Positions 33,696 to 42,353 of a stretch of 45,130 bases of DNA are shown here, piece after piece (position 1 is the first letter of the stretch; each line of letters starts with the position of its first letter). Source of the stretch: Candidatus Pelagibacter sp. (GTDB lineage Bacteria; Pseudomonadota; Alphaproteobacteria; Pelagibacterales; Pelagibacteraceae); NCBI GenBank assembly GCA_002704625.1, contig PAGZ01000047.1, forward strand, positions 11,939 to 57,068. The letters are read 5' to 3'. The notes under the pieces are model-generated. The model worked only from the letters and a program-made list of their open reading frames with translations, was not told the origin of the DNA and made no database searches. Made by a program: the position numbers and the translations under genes.

Positions 33696-34757
33696 CTAAA
33701 CAGAATTTCCTTCATCAATGTCCAAGATTGCCTGTTCACAAGCGGACTGTTCAGCCTTCTTTTTAACCTGATGACATCCTACTCCAAGAAGCACGAAAAC
33801 AGGTTTTTCTTGAGATACGGCATCTTTAATTGCCGAAAAACATCCATACTCTTCAAAAGGAATAGCATCTTCATGTTTTACATTATATATTGCTTGATTC
33901 ATACAAAGATATACTCCCATATGATAACCATTTTCTGCATCCCTAGAAATCTCTAGATAGTCTGGTGTTATTTTAAACTCTTTTTGTATCTTGACTTGCA
34001 AAATATTTTTAAAATTATCATCAATTCTAATAAGTTTCTGCCAATCAACAAACTTTTCAAATACATTTTCTACAAATATCTGCGCCATTTGAAAACCTGG
34101 TCCAGTAACAAATACATTTTTAAACCACCCATTTTCATCATTTACATCGATTTTATTAAAATCAAGAAACAATGCACCCAAAAAAGCTTCAAATAAACAA
34201 CCTAGTTTTTTTAGATTAGTTCTAGTGCTTTTTTCTTCAGTGTTTCGTGAAAGAATAAACCATTTATTTAGTTTCATTAGATATGCTAGTTTACCAATAT
34301 GTTCATTTTTAACAAGAGCAATTTTCTTTTCAGTCATGAAGCCTTCATCTTCTTTAGTGAAACGACGATACAGATAATATTTTGTAATTAATTCAAGGAC
34401 GCCATCTCCCAAAAACTCTAGTCGTTCATTTGATTTTGTTTTAAGTGGCATACAATTTGCTGGTTGTTCAGTAATACTTACATTAGCAGCAACATTTTCT
34501 AGATGTGGTCGCTTAGTATATGATCTATGTACAAATGCTCGTTTATACAATTCAAGATTATGAACTGGTGCATTAATGCCGTATTCTCTGAGAATAGATT
34601 GAACTTCGCTCAATGTAATCTCCTTATTACGTTCATTATAGGGATTAAATACAAGCCCCTCATCTGTATTATAGACATCTTCTTCCTGGGCAAGTTTCGT
34701 AGGATCGATCTGTTCTTGTACCTCTTCTTGTACCTCTTCTTGTATAACTGCTGCCAT
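33696..34757 (-). CDS. Ribonuclease III
   Basis: 353 residues. RNase III signature NERLEFLGDGVLEL (110-123) and catalytic E190 in CLFEAFLGALFLDF; a double-stranded-RNA-binding domain follows at about 250-345. It cleaves dsRNA. The N-terminus has a doubled EEVQ (QEEVQEEVQEQ, 6-16). An insert between YTKRPHLENVA and NERLEF (about 85-109) is longer than in bacterial enzymes. Could process viral RNA or blunt RNA interference. Gene is moderately GC-rich. The start region has the palindrome TATACTGCAGTATA just upstream (about 34766-34779). Confidence 0.93.
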   Translation of the reverse strand: MAAVIQEEVQEEVQEQIDPTKLAQEEDVYNTDEGLVFNPYNERNKEITLSEVQSILREYGINAPVHNLELYKRAFVHRSYTKRPHLENVAANVSITEQPANCMPLKTKSNERLEFLGDGVLELITKYYLYRRFTKEDEGFMTEKKIALVKNEHIGKLAYLMKLNKWFILSRNTEEKSTRTNLKKLGCLFEAFLGALFLDFNKIDVNDENGWFKNVFVTGPGFQMAQIFVENVFEKFVDWQKLIRIDDNFKNILQVKIQKEFKITPDYLEISRDAENGYHMGVYLCMNQAIYNVKHEDAIPFEEYGCFSAIKDAVSQEKPVFVLLGVGCHQVKKKAEQSACEQAILDIDEGNSV

Positions 34758-34884
34758 GAGTATATTATACTGCAGTATACATTTAAGTCATGTTACACGA
34801 ATGTATTGCCACGTTAACTAGTTAAAAATACTTGACATAAGTGATACTGTGATTAATGTAAAAATTATTATAATGTAATATCAT

Positions 34885-35301
34885 ATGTACAATATAAATA
34901 CATTGATTGTTGTAGTATGTTATAGTATTAACCCGTTTATTAAAAAACAAGCAATACAACAATTAAATATGGAAACCGGATATTTACTAGTTCAACTGTC
35001 AACAACAGCCGGAAATGCAATATTTTTATGTTTAAATAAAGAAAAATTTAACCTTCATGATATAAATATAAAACAAATAAATTGTGCATTAATAAGTAGT
35101 GCATTAACAATATTAAGCTCTTATAAAATGACTGAATTAATAAAAGTTAAAAAAGATATAAGTAATTTAACAACAAAAATACAAATATTAACAATTATAA
35201 TGAGTTATATAATAGACTACAAAAATTTAAATAAACTAGCATGTAAACAGTACATAGGTATAATATTAATGATAACCGGTTTATTATTAAATAAAACTTA
35301 A
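34885..35301 (+). CDS. Half-size EamA/DMT-like membrane protein
   Basis: 138 residues with about four membrane segments (4-18, 35-50, 62-82, 97-135 in two parts) and the ending YIGIILMITGLLLN, which is the classic last helix of an EamA (drug/metabolite transporter) domain. Cellular members usually have two such domains; a single four-helix copy would need to dimerise as in EmrE. Substrate unknown. Very AT-rich. A second EamA-like gene lies at 37867-38337. Confidence 0.65.
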   Translation: MYNINTLIVVVCYSINPFIKKQAIQQLNMETGYLLVQLSTTAGNAIFLCLNKEKFNLHDINIKQINCALISSALTILSSYKMTELIKVKKDISNLTTKIQILTIIMSYIIDYKNLNKLACKQYIGIILMITGLLLNKT

Positions 35302-35360
35302 TATCTTAATTAATAAGCACATGATTTAAAACTTAATAACAAACTCATTAATACATATAT

Positions 35361-36161
35361 ATGATAATACGATTAGACTTTCGAGAAACAGATTTGCATA
35401 GTGAAATTACAAAACTAAGAATAAATGGGCTATTTAGTAAAATAACTATAGAGACATGCAGTTTGTCAATAGGAGATATAATAATATGTCAAAATGATGG
35501 AAAAGAACAATTAATAATAGAGAGAAAAACTCTTACGGATTTGGCTGCAAGTATTCGTGATGGTAGATATAATGAGCAAAGTTTTCGACTAGATCAATGT
35601 AATCTACATAATCATTCAATAATTTATTTATTAGAAGGTAATATTCATACATATGAATCAAGCAAATATGGTAGAAGTATTAATAAAGAAGCACTAATCT
35701 CAGCGATGACTTCAATTATGTGGTCAAAAGGGTTTTCAATCTATCGTTCAGCAGATACTACAGAATCTGCGTTATGGTTATTACAAACCGCTGATAAATT
35801 AGGAAGAATAAAAGAGAAATACTTTTATCATGTTGATGAGGACGGTTGTGACAATTCTAGTAATAAAGATTATACTGCAGTTAGTAAGCGTGTGAAAAAA
35901 GCCAATATTACACCTGAAAATATTGGATCTATAATGTTGGCTCAAATACCTTCTGTAAGCACAGCATCTGCATGTGCAATTATGGATAAATATCAAAGTG
36001 TACCTAATTTGATTCAAGCAATTACAGCGAATGATAAAGCCCTTGATGATATTACAACACTTACAAAGAGTGGTAAAACTAGAAAACTAACAAAAGTATG
36101 TACATCCAATGTATACAATTTTTTATTAGGAAAACCTGGTTTAGTTGAAGTAGATACATAG
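35361..36161 (+). CDS. ERCC4-type (XPF/Mus81-like) structure-specific nuclease
   Basis: 266 residues. Active site: DFRE (6-9), GD (38-39), and the ERK core in IIERKTLTDLAASIRDGRYNEQ (52-73), i.e. GDx(n)ERKx3D with D60. A helix-hairpin-helix-like C-terminal region (MLAQIPSVSTASACAIMDKY, about 191-210) should hold DNA. No helicase domain, so like Mus81 or the nuclease subunit. It probably resolves branched viral replication or recombination DNA. 32 nt before the next gene on the strand. Confidence 0.9.
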   Translation: MIIRLDFRETDLHSEITKLRINGLFSKITIETCSLSIGDIIICQNDGKEQLIIERKTLTDLAASIRDGRYNEQSFRLDQCNLHNHSIIYLLEGNIHTYESSKYGRSINKEALISAMTSIMWSKGFSIYRSADTTESALWLLQTADKLGRIKEKYFYHVDEDGCDNSSNKDYTAVSKRVKKANITPENIGSIMLAQIPSVSTASACAIMDKYQSVPNLIQAITANDKALDDITTLTKSGKTRKLTKVCTSNVYNFLLGKPGLVEVDT

Positions 36162-36193
36162 ACATTATATTCTTTCTAATAATTATATACAGC

Positions 36194-36601
36194 ATGATAA
36201 ATCAAGACGACCTGTACAAATTAGTTGGGATAGCATTTTTATTAATTATTGCTGTTGCAATTGCAATGAAAGTTTTTAGTTATCAGCGTAAAATTATAGA
36301 AGGTATGTCAAGTACTGATACATCTCCTGCTAATATTTCTAGTAAAATTAGTAGCGATGCCGACCAAGTTGATACTAAATTAGCCGTTCATAAAAATAGA
36401 AGTAATTATGAAGACACAATCGTACAACTAGAGAAAGTTGTTTCGATGACTCTACTATCTGAAGTTATTAATACAGCAGAAACAGTAGCTACCGATCCAA
36501 CAACTGTTGATGCTCAAAAATCTATCAGTGTTGTTAACAATTTGCACAACTTTAGAAAAACATTAAATGAAGCTATGATTATCCTTGATAAAATACCATA
36601 A
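36194..36601 (+). CDS. Single-pass membrane protein, probably virion-associated
   Basis: 135 residues. Membrane anchor about 9-28 (LVGIAFLLIIAVAIAMKVF), then a Ser/Thr/Asp-rich external part with helical stretches (VVSMTLLSEVINTAETV and NNLHNFRKTLNEAMIILDKI). The EGM motif after the anchor (IIEGMSSTD) recalls the EGF of the next protein (KVKEGFQDK), a feature of short virion membrane proteins in mimivirus relatives. Unknown family. Confidence 0.7.
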   Translation: MINQDDLYKLVGIAFLLIIAVAIAMKVFSYQRKIIEGMSSTDTSPANISSKISSDADQVDTKLAVHKNRSNYEDTIVQLEKVVSMTLLSEVINTAETVATDPTTVDAQKSISVVNNLHNFRKTLNEAMIILDKIP

Positions 36602-36606
36602 TAAAA

Positions 36607-36641
36607 TATAATTTGATGATGTTTTCAATTTTCAAATTATA
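36607..36641. terminator. Hairpin between convergent genes
   Basis: Perfect 10-bp arms: TATAATTTGA (36607-36616) and TCAAATTATA (36632-36641). A second small one, TTACAT-CT-ATGTAA (36645-36658), follows towards the leftward gene, so each transcript may have its own. Confidence 0.6.
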
Positions 36642-36678
36642 ACTTTACATCTATGTAAGAATCCTTCATTAAATTACT

Positions 36679-37329
36679 TTACACAACTGCTATTTTAACT
36701 TCATCTTCTTTATAATATCCTTCATCAACGAGTTTTTGTGTGTAAGCTCGACCTCCCCAATTGGAATCCATAGGATTAGGACTTACCTTACTTCCAGTAT
36801 CATGAAACATTTGATCAAGAGGGGTGTTTAGGCCAATATATTGATCTTGTTGGTCATATGAAGGATAACTATTATAATTATAAGGTGGATCATCTCTACC
36901 AGCATCAAATAATTTTGTAATTGGTTCAGAGCTACCAGGTGGACCACCAGGTGGTATAGGTAAACCATGAACAGGTAATCCTCCTTGAGGATCTGTTGGC
37001 GAAGGTCTAGCAGTGTATACTGGATTGCCTTGTGCATCATATGATTCCTGTACGTATAAGATAGGACATCTAATGCCTTGACTTCGCTGCCATTCAGTAA
37101 ATTGTGTGTAGTCGTCTAAATGATTAAATGAAATAGGATTAACTCCTGGTATATTTGCCAATGTAGAATTAAATAAGTGAAATCTATTGCCTTTTTGAAT
37201 AAGTATATTAGGGCAACGATATAGTAAATCATTTTTATCTTGAAAACCTTCTTTTACTTTTCCTTGAACACAAATAAAATACAATCCTAATAGAAATACT
37301 AAACCTATTATTGCTGCCTTTAGTTTCAT
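36679..37329 (-). CDS. Conserved single-pass membrane protein
   Basis: 216 residues. N-terminal anchor 5-22 (AAIIGLVFLLGLYFICVQ), then YRCPNILIQKGNRFHLFNS (37-55), PGVNPISFNHLDDYTQFTEWQRSQGIRCPILYVQ (61-94), a Pro/Gly-rich middle (PIPPGGPPG) and a Tyr/Asn-rich end with MDSNWGGRAYTQ. The CPN.L.Q.G and NP..F..L..Y..F..WQ...G..CP patterns seem shared by a family in mimivirus relatives, likely virion membrane proteins. The two CP motifs could form a disulphide; a thioredoxin-like gene starts 55 nt away, divergent. Confidence 0.75.
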   Translation of the reverse strand: MKLKAAIIGLVFLLGLYFICVQGKVKEGFQDKNDLLYRCPNILIQKGNRFHLFNSTLANIPGVNPISFNHLDDYTQFTEWQRSQGIRCPILYVQESYDAQGNPVYTARPSPTDPQGGLPVHGLPIPPGGPPGSSEPITKLFDAGRDDPPYNYNSYPSYDQQDQYIGLNTPLDQMFHDTGSKVSPNPMDSNWGGRAYTQKLVDEGYYKEDEVKIAVV

Positions 37330-37384
37330 ATATAGTTTACTCAGAAAATACTTTGGAACTCTTTTTATCTCTCTTTAAAATATA

Positions 37385-37870
37385 ATGCTATTTCTTACAT
37401 TAGATCCTAATAACCCAGGTGAATTAGATAGATTATCTGCTATAAATGCTTTATTAGTGAGATACCATTCTAAAAATTGCGGACATTGCGTAGCAATGAA
37501 AGAAGAATGGGAATCATTAAAAAATCATAAAAAGTTGAAAGACATAGATATTACAATTATGGATGTAGAATCAAGTTTAACACCACAAATAAAACATAAA
37601 AGTGCACGTCTACCAGAGACACAAGGTGTACCAACAATAATTTTTATTCATGGAGATAAAGTAAAAGAACATACAGGTGGAAGACAGGCAGATGCAATGG
37701 CAGATTTCATTCTCGCTGAAATGGATCAAAATGGTGGTAAACGAAAGCGTACTAAAACTACACGTCGTAATGTCAAGAAACGTAAGACAGTAAGACGTAA
37801 AATTAAACAGAATTCTACCAAAAAACGTCGCAAAATTAAAAAGAAAAAAACTTATAAAAAAAGAAATTAA
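37385..37870 (+). CDS. Thioredoxin/PDI-like protein with basic tail
   Basis: 161 residues. A thioredoxin fold covers about 1-115 with the CGHC redox site (32-35) in YHSKNCGHCVAMK and the cis-Pro loop GVPTIIFIHG. CGHC is the site typical of protein disulphide isomerases. No signal peptide. The last 45 residues are Lys/Arg/Thr-rich, as in several other proteins here, which suggests packing in the virion with DNA. It may form disulphides in virion membrane proteins such as its divergent neighbour. Overlaps the next convergent gene by 4 nt. Confidence 0.88.
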   Translation: MLFLTLDPNNPGELDRLSAINALLVRYHSKNCGHCVAMKEEWESLKNHKKLKDIDITIMDVESSLTPQIKHKSARLPETQGVPTIIFIHGDKVKEHTGGRQADAMADFILAEMDQNGGKRKRTKTTRRNVKKRKTVRRKIKQNSTKKRRKIKKKKTYKKRN

Positions 37871-38337
37871 TCATTAATGACGAAACCGATTGCTCCACCT
37901 AACATAGTTAAAAAGAAAAGCAATTTCTTAATATTAAAGTTATTGCGTTCCAAAAATAGATAAATTGTTCCGGTTATTATAAAACTTGTTATAACTTCAC
38001 CAAATCTAACCTTAGCAGTACCATGATGTTTTAATATAAAATCACCTGTAAATGATAATCCAACACCAACAAGAGAGAAAAAACAAAGTAATAAAAATGT
38101 TTTACCGTCTATTTTATGAATAGTACTTGCAATGGTTTTTCTTGCAGGTTTTGAAATAAATGCCATTAATAAAATAACTAATAACAGTGTTATTGTTTCA
38201 TATAATAATAATGACAATGTACTTACTTCTTCAAGTAATAGTTTTTCATCATGATATGTTGCTATCCATCCAATTATAGAGGATAGAATAAGTATACTAA
38301 TAAACCCATGTTTTGTTTTTGCAAAATCATCTAACAT
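37867..38337 (-). CDS. EamA-like multi-pass membrane protein
   Basis: 156 residues from the first ATG (38337); the longer frame to 38463 has only a TTG and runs into the polymerase gene. About five hydrophobic segments, ending FFLTMLGGAIGFVIND, with GEVITSFIITGTIYLFLERNNF before it. Late helices and the L-G-G-A-x-G ending resemble an EamA/DMT half domain. Possible partner of the similar gene at 34885. Its upstream side holds the DNA polymerase early promoter in the opposite orientation. Confidence 0.6.
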   Translation of the reverse strand: MLDDFAKTKHGFISILILSSIIGWIATYHDEKLLLEEVSTLSLLLYETITLLLVILLMAFISKPARKTIASTIHKIDGKTFLLLCFFSLVGVGLSFTGDFILKHHGTAKVRFGEVITSFIITGTIYLFLERNNFNIKKLLFFLTMLGGAIGFVIND

Positions 38338-38357
38338 ATTCTCTAATAAATAGGGAG

Positions 38358-38365
38358 AAAATTGA
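38358..38365 (+). promoter_or_regulatory. Early promoter motif AAAATTGA
   Basis: Exact octamer, 36 nt before the ATG at 38402 (63 before 38429, only 9 before 38375). The spacing supports 38402 as the polymerase start. Confidence 0.7.
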
Positions 38366-38401
38366 TCTAAGCAAATGTTTATAATTGTTGTTAAACAACT
38401 A

Positions 38402-41400
38402 ATGACAGAAAAGTGTAGTGGTAACTTAATGCCTGCTTTTAGATTTCGACTTACAACATTCAATGCTTATGATGATGATAGTGGTAAAACCTGTGCTGAA
38501 CGTCCTTATGAAGTACAAATGTTTGGTATAAATGAAAATGGTCAAAATGCAAGTATAACAGCACAAGGGTTTACGCCATTCTTTTATGTTAAAGTGCCTC
38601 AGCATTTTAAAACTGGTCACAAAGCAATGCTTGTTCATGCAATGTATCAAGCTGTTAATTCGCAATGGTATGAGAATACTATTTTAAATACAACGTTGGT
38701 TAAACGTCATAAGTTTTATGGATTTGATGCTAAAAAACAACACAAGTTTGTAAGAGTTGATTTCAGTAATGAACAAGCTTGGCGCAAGTTCAAGAACTTG
38801 TGGTATATATATGAAAGAGATGGTAAAGAATACAAAAAAACACTTACTACATTTGAAGTAAATGGACATGAAACAGAGCTTTATGAAGCACAGATACCGC
38901 CATTATTGCGATTGTTTCATTTAAAAGAAATAAAACCTTCTGGTTGGATAAGTGTTCCAAAAGCACATATTCGAACAATTCCCAAACACAAAAGAAAGAC
39001 TAATCTTGATTTTGAAATTGCAGTTGACTGGAAAAGAATTATCAGCCATCCTGATTTGGAAACGCAAGTTCCATATACTGTCATGAGTTTTGATATTGAA
39101 GCTTCAAGTAGTCATGGTGACTTTCCTCTGGCAAAAAAGAACTACAAAGCTCTTGCTAAGAACATGGTAGATGTTTGGGAGGATAGAACTGAAGATAGGA
39201 GAATTAACCAATATATTGAAGATATTATTACAACTGCGTTTGGTTATAATTATGAGCCAGTATTTAATGTTGATAGGATTTATCCTAAACAGCAACCACC
39301 TGAGTCTATGATTACTGGACTAACAAATGCTTTTGTTAAAAGAATTGTTAAAAATGATAATTTTGAAGACGATGAAGAAGATGATATTGAAAGTGACAAT
39401 GATGATAACTTTTGTGGAGAAGAAGGAGTTGCTGAAGATGGCGCAGAAGAATCTTATGACTGGTCTGGAAAGAAAAAAAAGAAAAATATTAAAACGGGAC
39501 TTACTCCATTGGAGATATTGAATAATGATCGCATTGATCGTGAAACAAAAATTAATAGTTTGAATATTGAATTAACAAAAACATATCCACCTGTAAAGGG
39601 AGATGAAGTTACGTTTATTGGTTCAACCTTTTGGAGAGTTGAAGATAATGAACCATATCTAAATCATTGTATTGTGAAAGATACATGCAATGATTTGGGT
39701 CAAGTTTCAAACTCACAATTTGATAGTTACTCTACCGAATCTGAAGTATTGCTTGCTTGGACAAAACTAGTTCAAAAAGAGAATCCAGATATTGTTACTG
39801 GATACAACATATTTGGTTTTGATTATCCGTTTATGTACACTCGCACTAAGGAGTTGGGGATAACTCGTGAATTTTTAAAATTATCTAGAAATAACGGAGA
39901 AATATGTTGGAAAAAAGACTGGAAAACTGGTAAAACAAATATTGAAGAAAATACAATCTTTATTGCTAGTGGCCAACATGATCTGAAGTTTATCAAAATG
40001 AATGGTCGCTTGCAGGTTGATATGTATAATTACTTTCGTCGAGATTATAATTTGACAAGTTATAAACTAGATTACGTTTCCGGATACTTTATTGGAGACT
40101 ATGTAAAGGCAATATATCATGAAGATGATGGCACAACAAAAATTATAAGCAAAAACTTGCAAGGACTAGAACAAGAATGTTTTGTAAGTTTTGATGAAGA
40201 ATCACACAGTGTAGATTCTTACAAAGAAGGTGCGAAGTTTCAGGTTATTAAAATTGATGAAAAAAATGGAACATTTTGGATTAATGGGCATGAAACTCCT
40301 GATATGAATAAAAAAGTTAAGTGGGGTATGGCAAAGGACGATGTTACACCACAAGATATCTTTAGAATGACTAATGAAGGCCCAAATGAAAGATATTTGA
40401 TTGCAAAATATTGTATTCAAGATTGCAACTTAGTGCATCATTTAATGCGTAAGATTGATGTTTTAACAGGATACATAGAAATGGCGTCACTTTGCAGTGT
40501 ACCAATGGACTTCTTAGTAATGCGAGGACAAGGTATTAAGCTAACAAGTTTCCTTTCGTTAAAATGTAGGGAAAAGAATACATTAATGCCAGTTCTTGAC
40601 AAAGCTAATTCTGATGAAGGATATGAAGGTGCGATTGTACTTCCTCCAAAGTCAGATTTGTATCTAGAAGATCCAGTAGCATGTGTTGATTATAGTTCGC
40701 TGTATCCATCATCAATGATTAGTGAAAATATATCGCCTGATAGTAAAGTATGGACAAAAGAGTATGATTTGGATGGTAATTTGATAGGTACCTGGGGTGA
40801 AAGTGATGAAGATGGTGGTTATGTATATGATAATTTGGATGGATACAAATATGTTGATGTCACCTATGATACATATCAATGGCGTCGCAAAAATAATAAT
40901 CCAAAATCAGCAATGGAAAAAGTGAAAGTAGGTTATAAAATCTGTCGTTTTGCACAATTTCCAGATGGCGAACTTGGTATCTTACCAGCAATTCTTAAAG
41001 AATGTCTCGCTTCTAGAAAAGCAACGAGAAAACTTATTCCAACTGCGCCAACAGAGTTTATGAAAAATGTTTTGGATAAGCGACAGTTTTCAATTAAAGT
41101 GACAGCTAACTCCGTTTATGGACAGACAGGTGCTAAAACTAGTACATTCTATGAAAAGGATGTTGCAGCTTCGACAACAGCAACTGGTCGTAAGCTTTTG
41201 ACTTATGGTCAGCGAGTTATTGAAGAAGCATATAAAAATCGAATTGTTGATACAAAACATGGTCAAGTAAAAACCAAGGCAGAATATGTATATGGCGATA
41301 CTGATAGTGTATTCTTCAAGTTTAATTTAGAAGAGCTAGATGGAACACCTATTAAAGGACAAAAAGCATTAGAAATAACAATTGAATTATCAATTAAAGC

Positions 41401-42211
41401 AGGTGAGTTAGCAAGTAAGTTCTTAAAACCACCACATGATCTTGAATATGAGAAAACATTCCTGCCATTCTGTTTGCTTTCTAAAAAGAGATATGTTGGT
41501 ATGCTTTATGAAACTGATCCGCATAAGTGTAAGCGAAAATCTATGGGTATTGTTTTGAAACGACGTGATAATGCTGGTGTAGTTAAAGATGTGTATGGTG
41601 GCATTATTGATATCTTGATGAAAGATAAAGATATTGAAAAGGCAGCAAGCTTCTTAGGTGATAGTTTAAAGGGCCTTATTGAAAGTAAGGTTGGTATTTC
41701 AAAGTTGATTATCACAAAAGCATTACGAGGTAATTATAAAAATCCTAAACAGATTGCACACAAAGTTTTAGCAGATAGAATCGGTCGTCGTGATCCTGGC
41801 AATAAGCCGAGTATTGGTGATAGAATCCCGTATGTATATTTTAAGAATCCTAATAAGAAAGCACTTCAGGGAGATAAGATTGAGTTGCCAACATTTATTG
41901 AAGAAAATAATCTTGAGATTGACTATGCACATTATATTACAAATCAAATTATGAAACCTGTTCAACAAGTTTTCGCCTTAGTTCTTGAAAAAATGAAATT
42001 ATTTAAGAAAAAGAAAGGACCAACACTTCGGGTATGGAAAGAACAGATTAATAAATTGCAGGAGAAACATCCTGATGAAGAAACTTTTAAAAGACGACTT
42101 GAGACATTGCGTAATCGTGAAGTAAAAGGGCTATTGTTTGATGATTGGCTAATTAGGATAGAAAATAAACACAACGGAAATGGTACAGTAGCTGATTACT
42201 TTAATATGTAA
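38402..42211 (+). CDS. polB: Family B DNA polymerase (delta type)
   Basis: 1269 residues from 38402; 38429 (MPAFRFRL) is the next choice. 3'-5' exonuclease: ExoI SFDIEAS (D231, E233), ExoII VTGYNIFGFDYPF, ExoIII YLIAKYCIQDCNL. Polymerase: motif A DYSSLYPSSM (from D763), motif B KVTANSVYGQTGA, motif C YGDTDS (from Y964), then KKRYVG. No intein interrupts motifs A, B or C, where inteins often sit in giant-virus polymerases. A highly acidic insert (EDDEEDDIESDNDD) and a Lys run sit inside the exonuclease domain, about residues 320-360. Replicative enzyme, partner of PCNA. Confidence 0.97.
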   Translation: MTEKCSGNLMPAFRFRLTTFNAYDDDSGKTCAERPYEVQMFGINENGQNASITAQGFTPFFYVKVPQHFKTGHKAMLVHAMYQAVNSQWYENTILNTTLVKRHKFYGFDAKKQHKFVRVDFSNEQAWRKFKNLWYIYERDGKEYKKTLTTFEVNGHETELYEAQIPPLLRLFHLKEIKPSGWISVPKAHIRTIPKHKRKTNLDFEIAVDWKRIISHPDLETQVPYTVMSFDIEASSSHGDFPLAKKNYKALAKNMVDVWEDRTEDRRINQYIEDIITTAFGYNYEPVFNVDRIYPKQQPPESMITGLTNAFVKRIVKNDNFEDDEEDDIESDNDDNFCGEEGVAEDGAEESYDWSGKKKKKNIKTGLTPLEILNNDRIDRETKINSLNIELTKTYPPVKGDEVTFIGSTFWRVEDNEPYLNHCIVKDTCNDLGQVSNSQFDSYSTESEVLLAWTKLVQKENPDIVTGYNIFGFDYPFMYTRTKELGITREFLKLSRNNGEICWKKDWKTGKTNIEENTIFIASGQHDLKFIKMNGRLQVDMYNYFRRDYNLTSYKLDYVSGYFIGDYVKAIYHEDDGTTKIISKNLQGLEQECFVSFDEESHSVDSYKEGAKFQVIKIDEKNGTFWINGHETPDMNKKVKWGMAKDDVTPQDIFRMTNEGPNERYLIAKYCIQDCNLVHHLMRKIDVLTGYIEMASLCSVPMDFLVMRGQGIKLTSFLSLKCREKNTLMPVLDKANSDEGYEGAIVLPPKSDLYLEDPVACVDYSSLYPSSMISENISPDSKVWTKEYDLDGNLIGTWGESDEDGGYVYDNLDGYKYVDVTYDTYQWRRKNNNPKSAMEKVKVGYKICRFAQFPDGELGILPAILKECLASRKATRKLIPTAPTEFMKNVLDKRQFSIKVTANSVYGQTGAKTSTFYEKDVAASTTATGRKLLTYGQRVIEEAYKNRIVDTKHGQVKTKAEYVYGDTDSVFFKFNLEELDGTPIKGQKALEITIELSIKAGELASKFLKPPHDLEYEKTFLPFCLLSKKRYVGMLYETDPHKCKRKSMGIVLKRRDNAGVVKDVYGGIIDILMKDKDIEKAASFLGDSLKGLIESKVGISKLIITKALRGNYKNPKQIAHKVLADRIGRRDPGNKPSIGDRIPYVYFKNPNKKALQGDKIELPTFIEENNLEIDYAHYITNQIMKPVQQVFALVLEKMKLFKKKKGPTLRVWKEQINKLQEKHPDEETFKRRLETLRNREVKGLLFDDWLIRIENKHNGNGTVADYFNM

Positions 42212-42215
42212 AGGC

Positions 42216-42247
42216 CAATGATAATAATATTTTTATTATTATTATTG
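42216..42247 (+). terminator. 3'-end hairpin of DNA polymerase gene
   Basis: CAATGATAATAATA (42216-42229), TTTT loop, TATTATTATTATTG (42234-42247): 13 of 14 pairs. It starts 4 nt past the polymerase stop. A weaker inverted repeat follows around 42261-42283. Confidence 0.6.
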
Positions 42248-42353
42248 TGTTCTACATTGCAGGAAATAAATGTTTTATTCCTTGGATTGTATGACTTTTA
42301 GTGTTATCGAAATCATCTTTAGCACATCGCTCTAATTGCAATTTGCTAACATA

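Noticed and set aside
36625..36632. TCAATTTT, a minus-strand match to the early octamer
   Set aside because: It lies in the loop and arm of a 3'-end hairpin between convergent genes, with no leftward gene starting downstream.
38338..38463. Longer N-terminus for the EamA-like gene
   Set aside because: Begins with TTG, overlaps the polymerase start and covers its promoter.
38402..42211. Intein in DNA polymerase
   Set aside because: Motifs A, B and C are uninterrupted and the length fits without one; the acidic insert near residues 320-360 lacks intein splice residues.
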